A DNA stretch of 64,000 nucleotides from Lepas anatifera (Eukaryota; Arthropoda; Thecostraca; Lepadidae), in contig JAOTON010000466.1 of assembly GCA_034440635.1 (NCBI GenBank), positions 186,001 to 250,000 on the forward strand, in the 5' to 3' direction. Position 1 is the first letter of the stretch. Each line of letters starts with the position of its first letter. This document shows, one piece after another, positions 11,201-23,200 of the stretch. Position numbers and translations under genes: made by a program. Under the pieces are notes generated by a model. It was not told the DNA's origin. It was given only the letters and a program-made list of their open reading frames with translations, and searched no databases.

Positions 11201-14200
11201 CTCGCTCGCGTATGCGCCTGAAGCTAGCGCTCTGGACCTGGGAGCTACATCGCGTGCTAAAGGCCGCCGCCATGCGGTTCGAAACTTCTTTTGCATCAGT
11301 TATTTTTGTACCTCTATCTTCCAATACGGGTGTTGGTGTGGACTGTGACCTACCCTGGAGTTGTTTCACTCTGGTCCATACCTGTGTAGTTGGCGTGAAT
11401 CTATTTACGGTGCAGATGTACTCCACCCACCACCTCCGCTTCGCGTTTAACACAACGCGGCGAGAGAATGCTCGGGCACGTTTGAGGGCTATCAGATTCG
11501 TGGTTGTCGCACTTCTCGTAAAAACTCTAAGAGCCCGCTTCCTTCCTAAAATTGCTTGCTTGCAATCAGGGTTCCACCACGGAACGGGCGTGCGCCGAAG
11601 TTTACGTGTAGTCATACGTATAAAGATCTTTGCAGCCTCCAGGATCATTCTATTAAAGTCCCTTATAGCCTGGGTTGCCGAGGTATCTGGGCCAAGGTTT
11701 ACTGGGCTACATGCACCCTCAAAACCAGTCCAGTCCGCAAGCCGCGTGTTCCATCGAGGGAGGTTTGCTCCGAGCACAGATACCCTGGTTTGAGAGATAA
11801 GAAGAGAGAAGAAGAGGGCCCACACAAGTCATCTAGAGGTGTCCACCGGAGCTGGCCTAAAAGAGAGGGGGTGCAAATAGAAAGATCTAAAGCGGAATGG
11901 TTTCCAGAAGGCAGAACTACGTGGGTGGGGCGGCCATCATTTACAAGACATAAGGAGTTTAAGTGGAGAAATCGTTCTACAGTTCGACCTCGTGGACAAG
12001 TACGGCCCCCAAGTTTTCTCTATGCAGGATTGTGGGCGTTGAAATCACCCAAAAGCATGAATGGGGTCGGGAGCTGATCGACAAGGTTGTTTAGACAGTG
12101 GATATCAGTGCTGCCTCCCGGTGGTAGATAGATACAACAGACTGTCAACCTTATACGGCCTAAGTCGACTCGGGCTGCTACTACCCTGAAGAGTACTTCT
12201 TATAGTGATTTGGTGGCATGGTATGGATGAATGTACTGCTACCATTACACCGCCATAAGCTATCGTGGTACTGAACACATCTTTCCGAAATATATTATAG
12301 TTTCGGATGGAGAACTTCCCACTAGGGCGTAACTTTGTCTCCTGGAGGCACACAACAGACGGATTGTAAGCAGATAAAACGTTTTGCAAGTCTAAGAAGT
12401 TTGAACGAAGGCCTCGGCAGTTCCGTTGTAAAATATGTGTCATTTAAGTAAGAAGGGAAACGGGCCTAGAGCCAACTAGGGCGGGAGAGAGGGGTTACTT
12501 CCGCGGGTTTCTGATCCCGTGGGTTCTCCCCCGAAATCCCCCGGTGGTCCTCCCTGCTTCAAGCGATGGGGAGGCAAAACTCTGCCAGTTTCAGCAGAGG
12601 CTGCGCGCGCACGGGATGGCTGCGGCTGGCCAGGGGAGTTCCGGCAGCCGGACGTTTTGTGGGGGACCTTCCACGGTTCCCCTCGGTCACTTTGGGCGCA
12701 ACCTTGAAGGTTTTCCGGACAGTCGCCACCGATGTGGCAGGCGGTGTCGGAGTGGGGCGGTGAGGTGGTGGCATGGGATCTTCACCGCCTTTTGGCGGTA
12801 TAACCGGCGATCTTGGGCCACGGGGTCCAGCGGGTGAACGCCTGCCCCTTGGACCCACCAACATCCACTCTCCCGCCTCCGCCGGAGGCTCAGATAAGAG
12901 AGGGATATTGTTCCCCGGGGCACCGCCGTCCACAGGCGGGACATTAGGGACAGGAGCAGGCACCTGCTCCCGCTCGTCCGCCCCACCCGTGGCAGGGGGT
13001 GGCGGGGGAGCCGCCTCCAGCTGAGACACCGGGGCGGCAGGCTGGTGCGAGAACACCAGCCCCAGCTTTTTCGCTACGCGGACAAAGTCTGTCACAGCCC
13101 ACGTACCCGTCCCCAAAGGAGCAAAATACCTACTTTGTTTCCTCACCCAACTGTCCCCTAAAACCAGAAATATCGGTTATAGTGAGCAAATACATGCTCA
13201 TTGCCCAATACAGATCCGTCAGCAGTATATATTCAGTGCCAATGCACGTTTCGCTCGCCATTAGATCTCACCGACCCGCATACTAACGGCACCTCTTCAA
13301 GACATACAAATGCCGCCGACACATGGTGCTCCTGAATCGTAAGCCTTTACTTACGAATACACTTAACGACCAATTGGCCGTCGACATTTTAAGCCCGGCC
13401 GAGAAGCAATTTTTCCGATAAATAAGCCAAGCCAAAAAATTAAATAAATCTAGCTAGAAAGTTTGTTTCGCCATTTACATTTGACGGTTGAATCAAACGA
13501 TAAACAGACTAAGAAAATTGTGCGACTTAACCGCTCAGCCGTGATAACACTGCACAGAGAACGCGGCAACACGTACGATTATTTCCAGGCCGATTTCCAC
13601 GTGGATTTGTCGGGCGCCTAGTGCTTTGCCGAAATTGGTGAACTTCTCGGGGAAGGCCAGCTCCAGACTCCGGATTGTTCTCCACTCGGTGTCGGAGTAC
13701 CACTTGACCGGCGAGACCTCCTCCGCCAGCTGGTGGACGGGGGCACAAGGTCAGGCTGCGGAGGTGATATGAATCCTCGTCTCAGTGGACTTCCAGTCCA
13801 CCTTCGCCTCAGTGGCAGGGGGAGTTCCAGACTCCTCCCTCGACTCGGCTCCTGTAGGTCACAGCGAAATAACAAGCAGGTACGGCGCTAGATAACTCGT
13901 CAGACAGGATCACAATGCCTGATGCCAGTCCAGGCCAATACGTAGGTTTGGAAAGGTCAAAGGTATCATGAGAGACAATAGAAATTACTTTTTTGCTGTT
14001 ATTTCTGACCGAGCTGCATTACAGTGCAGCAGGATTTTCGGGCGTTATTGGAATCCGCAATCAAGCTGAATGAAATAATGTAGGACTATACTACGCTATC
14101 ATATAGAAATGACCTGATGCAAGGTCAAGTCAGAGACCCCTAGAGAGTTGGTAATATGGTCTTGATGCATATTAATCGACTCGCAATGACATGGCGAGAA

Positions 14201-17200
14201 AGATTATGTAAAAACGACAATTTTACATACAACTCTATATCCCTAATCTCCTCTAATTCTCTAATCCCTGCTACCATTCGGAAATTTTTTGGAGGTGAAG
14301 CTAGGATCTTAACCTGATTTGGTTACTGACTTGAAAAACAGTCTGGAAACGTCAGGGACGGTAACGAAATGAATAAAAAACCTGGTCCAAAGTATGGGTG
14401 GCTTGGGTACCCCACAAAAAATAGAGGGGACTATTCACTCCTCCCCACCAGCAGCGACGGCGGAACGTCCGAACTTAAGGAGAGCACCATGGGTTTTTCA
14501 ACTCATTCTTGTCAACGCCATAGGGTTAGTGTTAGAATGTCTGATTTAACCTCCGCCCCTCATGAAACCCCACCCGTGCTTATCTGCATCTTTCCATATC
14601 CATTTTTCCGGTGTCGTCTACCGCTCTTAGTTTAGCTCATTTAGTATCATTTAAACTCCACTACCCTCGGTTGGTATATTATTATTACAGAAGTTTATAT
14701 ATAAAGCAAAAATGATTAATACACTGTCACAAGTTTTTACCCTTTCATCCCATATATTGCTATTTTAGGTATTAGTAAAGTATTTAATAACTTTACAATT
14801 GTAGAATAAAAAACATGTTGTGTACTGGTTTTTTGATATAGTTTTACCTTTGTGACCTCAGGTCATATTAGTGTGACCTCTGGACCACTGGGTTTTAGTT
14901 CATGAAAATAAATGTATAATGTTTATAGTCTAATGAAAAGTTTGCTTTGTTAATCTTGATATTTAGTGAAAATGGATCTTACAATTACCTCAGGTAACCA
15001 ACTGCACTAAACATGCAAATAACTACTACCCAGCTTAATGACTTTAGCTAAGCTATTTTGTTGGCATCGAGCCCCGGGAAGTGACCCGGTTAAAGGGGCA
15101 ACGTGCCCCGGTGCCCCCAGTTTCGGCGCCAGTGCCCACTAAGGGATAGTTAGTTTATTCGTCTGTTTTCACGATGGTCACGATGAGTGTTGTCGTCACT
15201 CCGATACCTATGACACCGCAAAAGCATGATCGTCAGAGGCCCGGGCCGTGCTCCTCAGTCTGACCGAGTCGGCCAGGTGCGGCGCTCCGCGCAGCAGGAA
15301 GTTCCACTGGGCGTCCGTCACGCTGCCGCGCTGTCGCATGATGTCGGCGCACAGCACCAGGCTGAAGATCAGCTTGTCCTTCTCGAACAGGCCGCGCGCC
15401 ACGTCGGTGTAGGCCGCCACCGTGGTGTTGGAGATGAGGTCGGCCAGGTGCTCCTCCATGTCCGGGTTGGCCGGCGTCGTCTGGATCCGCGCGTTGAATA
15501 TCTGCCGAACAAGCAGCGCGGCAGGACGCCTGAGCCTCGCGGGTACTCGGGGTGTTGGGGTTTGAGGGCGGCGTCTGCGGCTGAGCCTCGCGGGTACTCG
15601 GGGTGTTGGGGGTTGAGGGCGGCGTCCGCCGCTGAGTTACACGGGTACTCGGGGTGTTGGGGGTTGAGGGCGGTGTCTGCCGTTGAGTCACGCGGGTACT
15701 CGGGGTGTTGGGGGTTGAGGGCGGTGTCTGCCGTTGAGTCACGCGGGTACTCGGGGTGTTGGGGGTTGAGGGCGGCGTCTGCGGCTGAGCCTCGCGGGTA
15801 CTCGGGGTGTTGGGGGTTGAGGGCGGCGTCTGCGGCTGAGCCTCGCGGGTACTCGGGGTGTTGAGGGGTTGAGGGCGGCGTCCGCCGCTGAGTCACGCGG
15901 GTACTCGGGGTGTTGGGGGGTTGAGGGCGGTGTCTGCCGTTGAGTCACGCGGGTACTCGGGGTGTTGGGGGTTGAGGGCGGCGTCTGCGGCTGAGCCTCG
16001 CGGGTACTCGGGGTGTTGGGGGTTGAGGGCGGCGTCTGCGGCTGAGCCACGCGGGTACTCGGGGTGTTGAGGGGTTGAGGGCGGCGTCTGCGGCTGAGCC
16101 TCGCGGGTACTCGGGGTGTTGGGGGTTGAGGGCGGTGTCCGCCGCTGAGTCACGCGGGTACTCGGGGTGTTGGGGGTTGAGGGCGGTGTCTGCCGTTGAG
16201 AACCAGGTCCCCAGCACGCCTTTGTATTTTTTATTTATTCGGTATATATGAGCAATAGCTCAAATCATATATATCCCACTTACAGCTCGTCATTTGATAA
16301 AACAATACATGAATATTTAAAAGAGATGATGAACGCATAGTGGCATACACAGGTACAACTGCAGATGCATTGACACTAATATTCTGCGCGAGGGATAATA
16401 GTGCGATACGCTGTTTTATAACTTTAAATGAAAATTATTTTACATTTTTACCAGGAAGAGTTCCAGCGTTCCAGCTGATAAGCCATGCCTGGTTGAAGTA
16501 CTTGAGCGAGTACTGGTACATTTCCCAGGCTCCCGCCACCGCCGCATACCTGTTTGAAGTACTTGAGCGAGTACTGGTACATGTCATCGACGTCGGCCAG
16601 CTGGGCGATGACGAAGTAGACGATGCTGCCCCGCAGCGCCACCGGGCGGTACTTCTCGCGAGCGGCCGAGATCTTCACCTCGGTCGACTCGGCCTCCGTC
16701 AGCCGGATACTGATGTCGCGGGAGGTGATCTGACGGACGTCAGCAGAGCAGCTGATGTCGTCTGATGTGGCGCTGTCTCGTGCCAACGCTCACATCTCTT
16801 CATTCATGTGTGTTAAAACGCGCATTAAAATATAATGCGTTTATCTGATAATTTAGGATTCGCGTATATTCAGGAGTCAGAATGTTTACATATCCAGGTC
16901 TATGAGGACAGTCATTGTTGATGGACTCACCACCATTTTGAATAGATTATTAACAGCATAACTGGCAGGTTATGCAAATATAATTCTTGAGACGAACACG
17001 GTAGAGACAGTAGGACTCTTAAACCACAGCGAATGTCCACGCGATTGAAGGGGTATTGGTCGCGTTCGTGGGCGGTACGCAGGGCACCCGTGCTGGAGCC
17101 CACCTTGGACTCGTTCAGGGTGACGATGAGCTGCTCGTTGTCGAGGATGTTGCCCTCGGAGGTGAACAACATGTAGAGGATCTTGTCCTCGATGGAGCGC

Positions 17201-20200
17201 AGCTGTGCCTTGTCCGAGTTGATCTGCACTATCAACTTGTTGCGAGTCTCTTCTATCTTCGGCTGCTCCAGTCGCACCACGTCTCTGCAACGTCCAACTT
17301 GCCCGCTAGAACAGACTTGGTATCTACTGTTGCAAACGGCTGATAATGATGAAGTGCAACTATATCATTACTTTGAACGAACATTCTGAAAGTTACGATA
17401 TTGATTACACGCCACTTACACCAAACAATGCACCGCGGATCAGCGCCCCACACGCAGTTGACTGACCCCAGCAGCTGGTCCTCCAGTCCGCTGCGGGTGA
17501 CGGTGAAGTTGACCAGCGTCACCTTGATGCACACCTCCGGCAGGTAGTGCGGGTTGCCCAGCTTGGTGGTCATGTACATGCGGAACGCCTTCTCGTAGTC
17601 GACCTCGCTGTCGCCCAGCTTGATCAGGAGCCGGCCGCCCTGTGACCAGCAGGCAGTGAGTGCGGTATCAAAGCGGGGAGTGACGCTACCCTGAAACCGA
17701 GCTGCCACACTTAATAATTTTTGGGGCTTACCAACGCACCAACTGCCAGGGTCATACGGCATCGCCAACTATTTCCCTGCTGGAAGGGTTTCTCGGGAGC
17801 CAGCTTGCTCCTTGTTCAGGGAAGCCGCCGGGCCTTGAACCCGGGTCGGCTGCGTGGCAGCCAGCCTCGCTGACCACTCCACTACCCCGCCCCCGTGCCA
17901 CTTAACAGCTCGCATATTTGTGTGAATCATTTGAGGTGATTGTCTGCAATATCCCGGCAACGGCAAAGAACGTCGCTACCGCCCAGAAGGTGAGGAAGGG
18001 GCGGGGGGTGACGAGGTTTGTTCATGAAATTCTAACTCTTCACAAACACAAAATTACCCTCTGAATGCACAAACTCTTCAAATTTGATATTGCCACCTTG
18101 CACTCCCTATGAATATAACGTTTTTTTGTTGTTTGGTCCCTGTTTTCTTAAATCAGACACTTAAAAATTAGGGGCTCGTCCCCTACTCCTTCGCTATAAA
18201 CGGATATAGTAGCGAATACTGAGAAGAGTCCAGCATTCCACACACCGACATGGCCTCAATTTTTAAGAGCATAGCTGTCGCACAGACCCAGGTCTCCTGC
18301 TTGGGAAATGCGACGCCACTCCCGGGGAGGTAGAGGTAGGTCTGCCAGAGCAGGGGCACTCACGGAGAGGTAGGTCTGCCGGAGCAGGAGAATTCACGGA
18401 GAGGTAGGTCTGCCGGAGCAGGGCCACTCACAGAGAGGTAGGTCTGTCGGAGCAGGAGCACTCGCGGAGAGGTAGGCCTGCCGGAGCAGGAGCACTCACG
18501 GAGAGGTAGGTCTGTCGGAGCAGGGCCACTCACAGAGAGGTAGATCTGTCGGAGCAGGAGCACTCACGGAGAGGTAGGTCTGTCGGAGCAGGAGCACTCA
18601 CGGAGAGGTAGGTCTTCCGGAGCAGGATACTCACGGAGAGGTAGGTTTCCGGAGCAGGATACTCACAGAGAGGTAGGTCTGCCGGAGCAGGGCCACTCAC
18701 GGAGAGGTAGGTCTGAAGGAGCAGCATACTCACGGAGAGGTAGGTCTGCCGGAGCAGGATACTCACGGAGAGGTAGGTCTGAAGGAGCAGCATACTCACG
18801 GAGAGGTAGGTCTGCCGGAGCAGGATACTCACGGAGAGGTAGGTCTACCGGAGCAGGATACTCACGGAGAGGTAGGTCTGAAGGAGCAGGATACTCACGG
18901 AGAGGTAGGTCTACCGGAGCAGGATACTCACGGAGAGGTAGGTCTGAAGGAGCAGGATACTCACGGAGAGGTAGGTTTGCCGGAGCAGGATACTCACGGA
19001 GAGGTAGGTCTGCCGGAGCAGGATACTTACGGAGAGGTAGGTCTGCCGGAGCAGGACGGGTTCCAGCGCAGCCTCCAGGGTCTCGCCAACGGCCTCGATC
19101 AGCAGAGGCAGGCCCACTCTGATGCACGTCTCCAGCGTGCGCAGCAGGTTTGGGTCCGACATCTTCACTATCTTCAGGCCGTCGGCTGCCTCCATCTTAC
19201 GGATCCATTGGTTGGCCTGATGCAGGACACAGTGGTTGGGTGGCAAGTCACGAAGAAGAAAAACGTCTAGCAGGGAAAGAGAACTTATATTAATATCAAA
19301 CCTAATTAGTCCCTGTGTCCCCTTAAAGCGGTTGATATCAGGCGCTTCATCCCGGGAGTGTGTGAGGCCGCCTGCCAGCCTCAGCTCCGGCGCTGCCGCC
19401 CCACCTGGTCCTGCGGGTCGATCATCAGCGGCCAGCGCCGACTGCGCGTGGAGAAGATGGCGTTCAGCGTGCTGACGTCGTCCCGCGGCAGGCCGCAGGC
19501 GTTCCATTGTCGGATCTGGTACGGATCCGCCAGCACCAACGATAAACTGCCGACAGCCAGACCGAGTCACACCACAACCACATTGTGGTCCTGCCGCAAG
19601 CAGCGCTCGGAACGGATCGATTCAAACACGGCAGGTTGGCCGCTGTTAGAGAGACGGAGGCGTGGACGGGTGAGGCGAGGTTGACAAGACCAGTCCATCT
19701 CGACTGCCCAGTGGGAACTTACTTGAAATTGTCAGCGATGGGCACTTCGAGCTCCTGGCACATCTCGATCCAGTGCTGCAGCAGTTCCTCCCGGAACTGG
19801 GAGGTGAAGGCTCCCAGGTAGGAGACGCTGGCGGCGCCGATGAACATGTTTCCCACCGTGGTCCCCAGCTGACCTTCCAGATCCTGGCGACGACGGCAGA
19901 ACAATACCCGGTTCATGATCACCTCACACTGCACCGGTGTTAAAACCCCACGTCCATCAGATGTTGTAAAAGGCATTTATTACGGATTTCGTTTACGAAC
20001 ATAATAAAGATAACGCTAGCACTGAACCAGCAAAGAGATATGAACAGGATAAAATCATACAATGTTTGCGTGTCAAATTAACAGTTTTTCCATGTCGAAA
20101 TTCTTCTATATGCCCATCAAACATCTACACAGTTAAGACAGCAGGACCGAAGTACGAACCTCGACGCTGACGGCCCAGCGTTCGCCCTCCTCTCCAAGCG

Positions 20201-23200
20201 CCGAGGTCAGCTTGCCGGCGCGGGTCATGCGCGCAGTGGTCACCGCCATGCGGTCCTCCAGGCTCTGTTTCTCGGCGATGGAGTTGTCGTAGAGGCTCTG
20301 CAGCTCGGCGATCTGCGCCTCCACCGCTGCCAGCTTGTCCTGCTTCTCCTTCAGCGTGGCCATCACCGTGGCCAGCTCCTGCTCCGCCGCCTGCAGCCTG
20401 ACATGGCGCGAAATTGCCGCATCGCCGTGAGCATCGATGGAGGGTGCTGTGCGTGGGGTGGAAGTGTGCGGAAGTGGCACCGTCCAGGCAGGTGTAACAA
20501 CTATTTTACTGGTTAAATAGGTTGTTCATCACTAGATAAGACACATTGCCGCACAGAATACAAGCCACCAGACGTTAAACCTATTCCTGTCAGGGGGATT
20601 CTGTCCACCTCTCATGTTTTTCCAGCAAATCTTCAAAACGGTTCGTGATCGGTCTTTGAAACTTTCTGACTTCCCCTACAGATATGTTGGCAGGTTCCCT
20701 CACAGTTTTAAACGAACATATTTACCTAGAGGCAGATCAATGACTCGGTATTTAAGGTGAGCTATTCGCAAACCGAGTATTATCGTGCACGGTGCGTTAT
20801 TTGTACAACAAAACCGTCAGTAACAATATTGAAAGCAGTTAGAATGTTTGAATATTATGAATACTTTGTCCGGTGATATTTCATTTACATTTCATTACAT
20901 TTTTGGTAGAGGTGGTTCCAGCAACTCAAAATTGACGGGGGCTTCAAATGTTATTGGAGCGTACTCTTGCCGAGTGAAAATACTGCTTACAGGACACCCG
21001 GGAGGAAAAGAGTGACCACACCATGTTCCCAACCATATATCATATGAAAATATGCCATAGGCGTACTCAGGTATTGTAATCTAGGGGGTTTCACGCATGC
21101 GCAAGCGTATTTTAGTATCCTCAGTGCAATGCATGGGACAAAAAATCCAAGACCGAATACAGAAAAATTAGTCCATAGGCAGATCAAGGTGATAAGATCA
21201 TGCAAACATTTGGCATAGGCGCATTAAGGCTGGGCAAAGTAAAAATTATCAATAGCCGAGTAACATATGTGCATACCTTTGAGACATTTGCAATGTGCAT
21301 CTTACCCCACTATTTTGCTTTCCTGCGTACGCCTCTGAAGTTTTTTGTTATTTTACCAATTAACCAACTTTTACCAAAAAGTTGCAGAGATATTTGAAAT
21401 TGGCTAACGATTTTAGAGGTAGGATGCTTGGCGAATACTAATGATTGCTAAAAATAGTTTCTGAACATTTTCAAAACTGATAAAAATTGGGAATAAAAAA
21501 TATAAATGTGAAAATTTTAAAGAGCGAGGGCTGCGATTTTTTGAAATTTAAATATAAGAAATATGCATGTGTTCTTACCCCGAAACCGTAAAAATAATAG
21601 GTATCCGATAAAAACATATCGTAACCCGTGCCGGAATGAGGGGCTGTTATCAACTCCTTTCAGATTCTTAGCCTGGAGCCGAGAGACGGAAGCGCGCAAC
21701 GCTGCCGTACTTGGCGTACGTGCTCAGGGGTGGGCACAGGAACGCCGTTTAGGGGGGGGGTAACTCTGTAGAAATGGTAAAAACATAGTGTTTAAGAAAA
21801 TTGGCCAACATTTTCCCATTTTTTGGGGGCGACCATGGCCCCTTCCCCCCCTCCCCTCTGCGCCCGCCAGTGTACGCGCTACGTGGTCATTGCTGTAGCT
21901 TCTGACACAATATTGGGTCCCGGTAATATCAGTTCAGGTCAACAGTCCGGGCCAAGTGACCGCCAAATCTTGTTTGGGGTGCCACTGCAGTATAAACAGT
22001 AAGCATTATCAGGTATAATAATATTGGCCTGACCTAAGAACTCAAAGACCGTTTCGTGTTTTAATCTCACTAGGTAATAGGATACGTTATTCTATTGTGC
22101 TTAGCCAGAGGATCCCAATGGTGCTTATAACTGTAGTGTAAATTTACTTTGTCAGTCGTTACGACAGAAAGCAAACTCTTTCTTTCTATCATACGAGACC
22201 ATGGCGCTGAATTTATTGCTGAGCGATGTTTAAAAATGTTACTGAATTATAATGACTATATTCAAACAACACAACAGTATTGACTAAAAACATTGCCATA
22301 TTGAGATGGGTGCCGCACAGACATGCTCTGACGGTAGCATTATCTCGCGTGTGTGTTCCTTCATCACACAGTTTGAAACCTCCGGCCTAAAGTGATTACA
22401 GACGTTGCGTACCTATGCGTCCACTGTTCAGTAGTCTACTGGCCTAAAACAGTGGAAACCCCTGGTGCCTTTTATGTTCCGGGCCATGTAGAACCTCTTT
22501 AGTTCTGCTGGGCTCAGTTCGGTCATTGGCGGACGCAGGGGGGGCATTCCGGGTATGCCCCCCACCCACACACAGCGCAGGAGTGCAGGCCAAACTATAT
22601 TTTGTCCCCCCAAAGGCCGGATAATTTTTAAAGTGTTTACACTAAGTCTGTAGAGCAAAAACATATTCGCTCCCACCTCCCCCTCCCCCAAGAGAGCGAT
22701 CATGTACTTCGAGAGGTAGCTTATACTAGGTCTGTCAAGCACCCAAATTGCACGTCCCACCCCTTCCCCCTCAGGAGGAGAGGCAGACATGGGTTTGGCC
22801 CCCGCCCAAAACTAGGGTCTGCGTCTGCCCCTGAGCTCGGTCAGCTACACTAGAAAGCAAATGCCACTTCGCACTCTAGTGAGGCTTTTGTTAGGATGAC
22901 CTCGCTTAGTGGGTTCGGTCAGCCGCACTAAACCGCGCCCTAGCCAGCTCCGGTATGGTCTCCGGCTGTGCTCGTAAAGTGGGGTCCCATCAGGTTACGT
23001 AGAAAGTGCGGTCTCTGAAAAACGGAAATATAAGCCCAGTAGACTCACTCTCACGTAATAAAGCCATTGTCCCCAATGCAAGGCACTAGCGGGCGTACCC
23101 GACGGCGGTCTCCTGCGATGCCCGGTGACCGACTGACCCAGCACAGCCGGGACGGGTAGGGGAGGATGAAATGTCAGCGCAGTTTGGGATTTAAATCAAT

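Larger units (their letters stand above)
8640..13146 (-). mobile_element. I-like LINE, nearly full length but inactivated
   Basis: In the minus-strand sense it contains a possible ORF1 (13146-12559), an AP-type endonuclease (12443 to about 11830), reverse transcriptase (11825-10194), RNase H (about 9550-9180) and a C-terminal zinc motif (about 8900). That domain order, with RNase H and a C-x2-C-x7-H-x4-C tail, is typical of the I superfamily. Inactivating changes include an in-frame TAG after GDFNAHNPA in the endonuclease, a frameshift near 10200 and stops in RNase H. It sits in the dynein intron between exons 18 and 19, in the same orientation as the gene. The 3' boundary is set by the adjacent SINE; the 5' boundary is uncertain. 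Confidence 0.9.

Noticed and set aside
11110..11793. 227-codon plus-strand frame
   Set aside because: Antisense shadow of the I-like LINE reverse transcriptase.
15233..16217. Pro/Thr-rich repeat proteins on the minus strand
   Set aside because: All three frames are open because of the 51-bp period, and none joins the dynein frame at exon 17.
18360..19127. Repeat proteins with [11 protein letters not shown] or LRQTYLSVS units
   Set aside because: Products of the 33/34-bp minisatellite. Only 19031-19216 is supported as coding.
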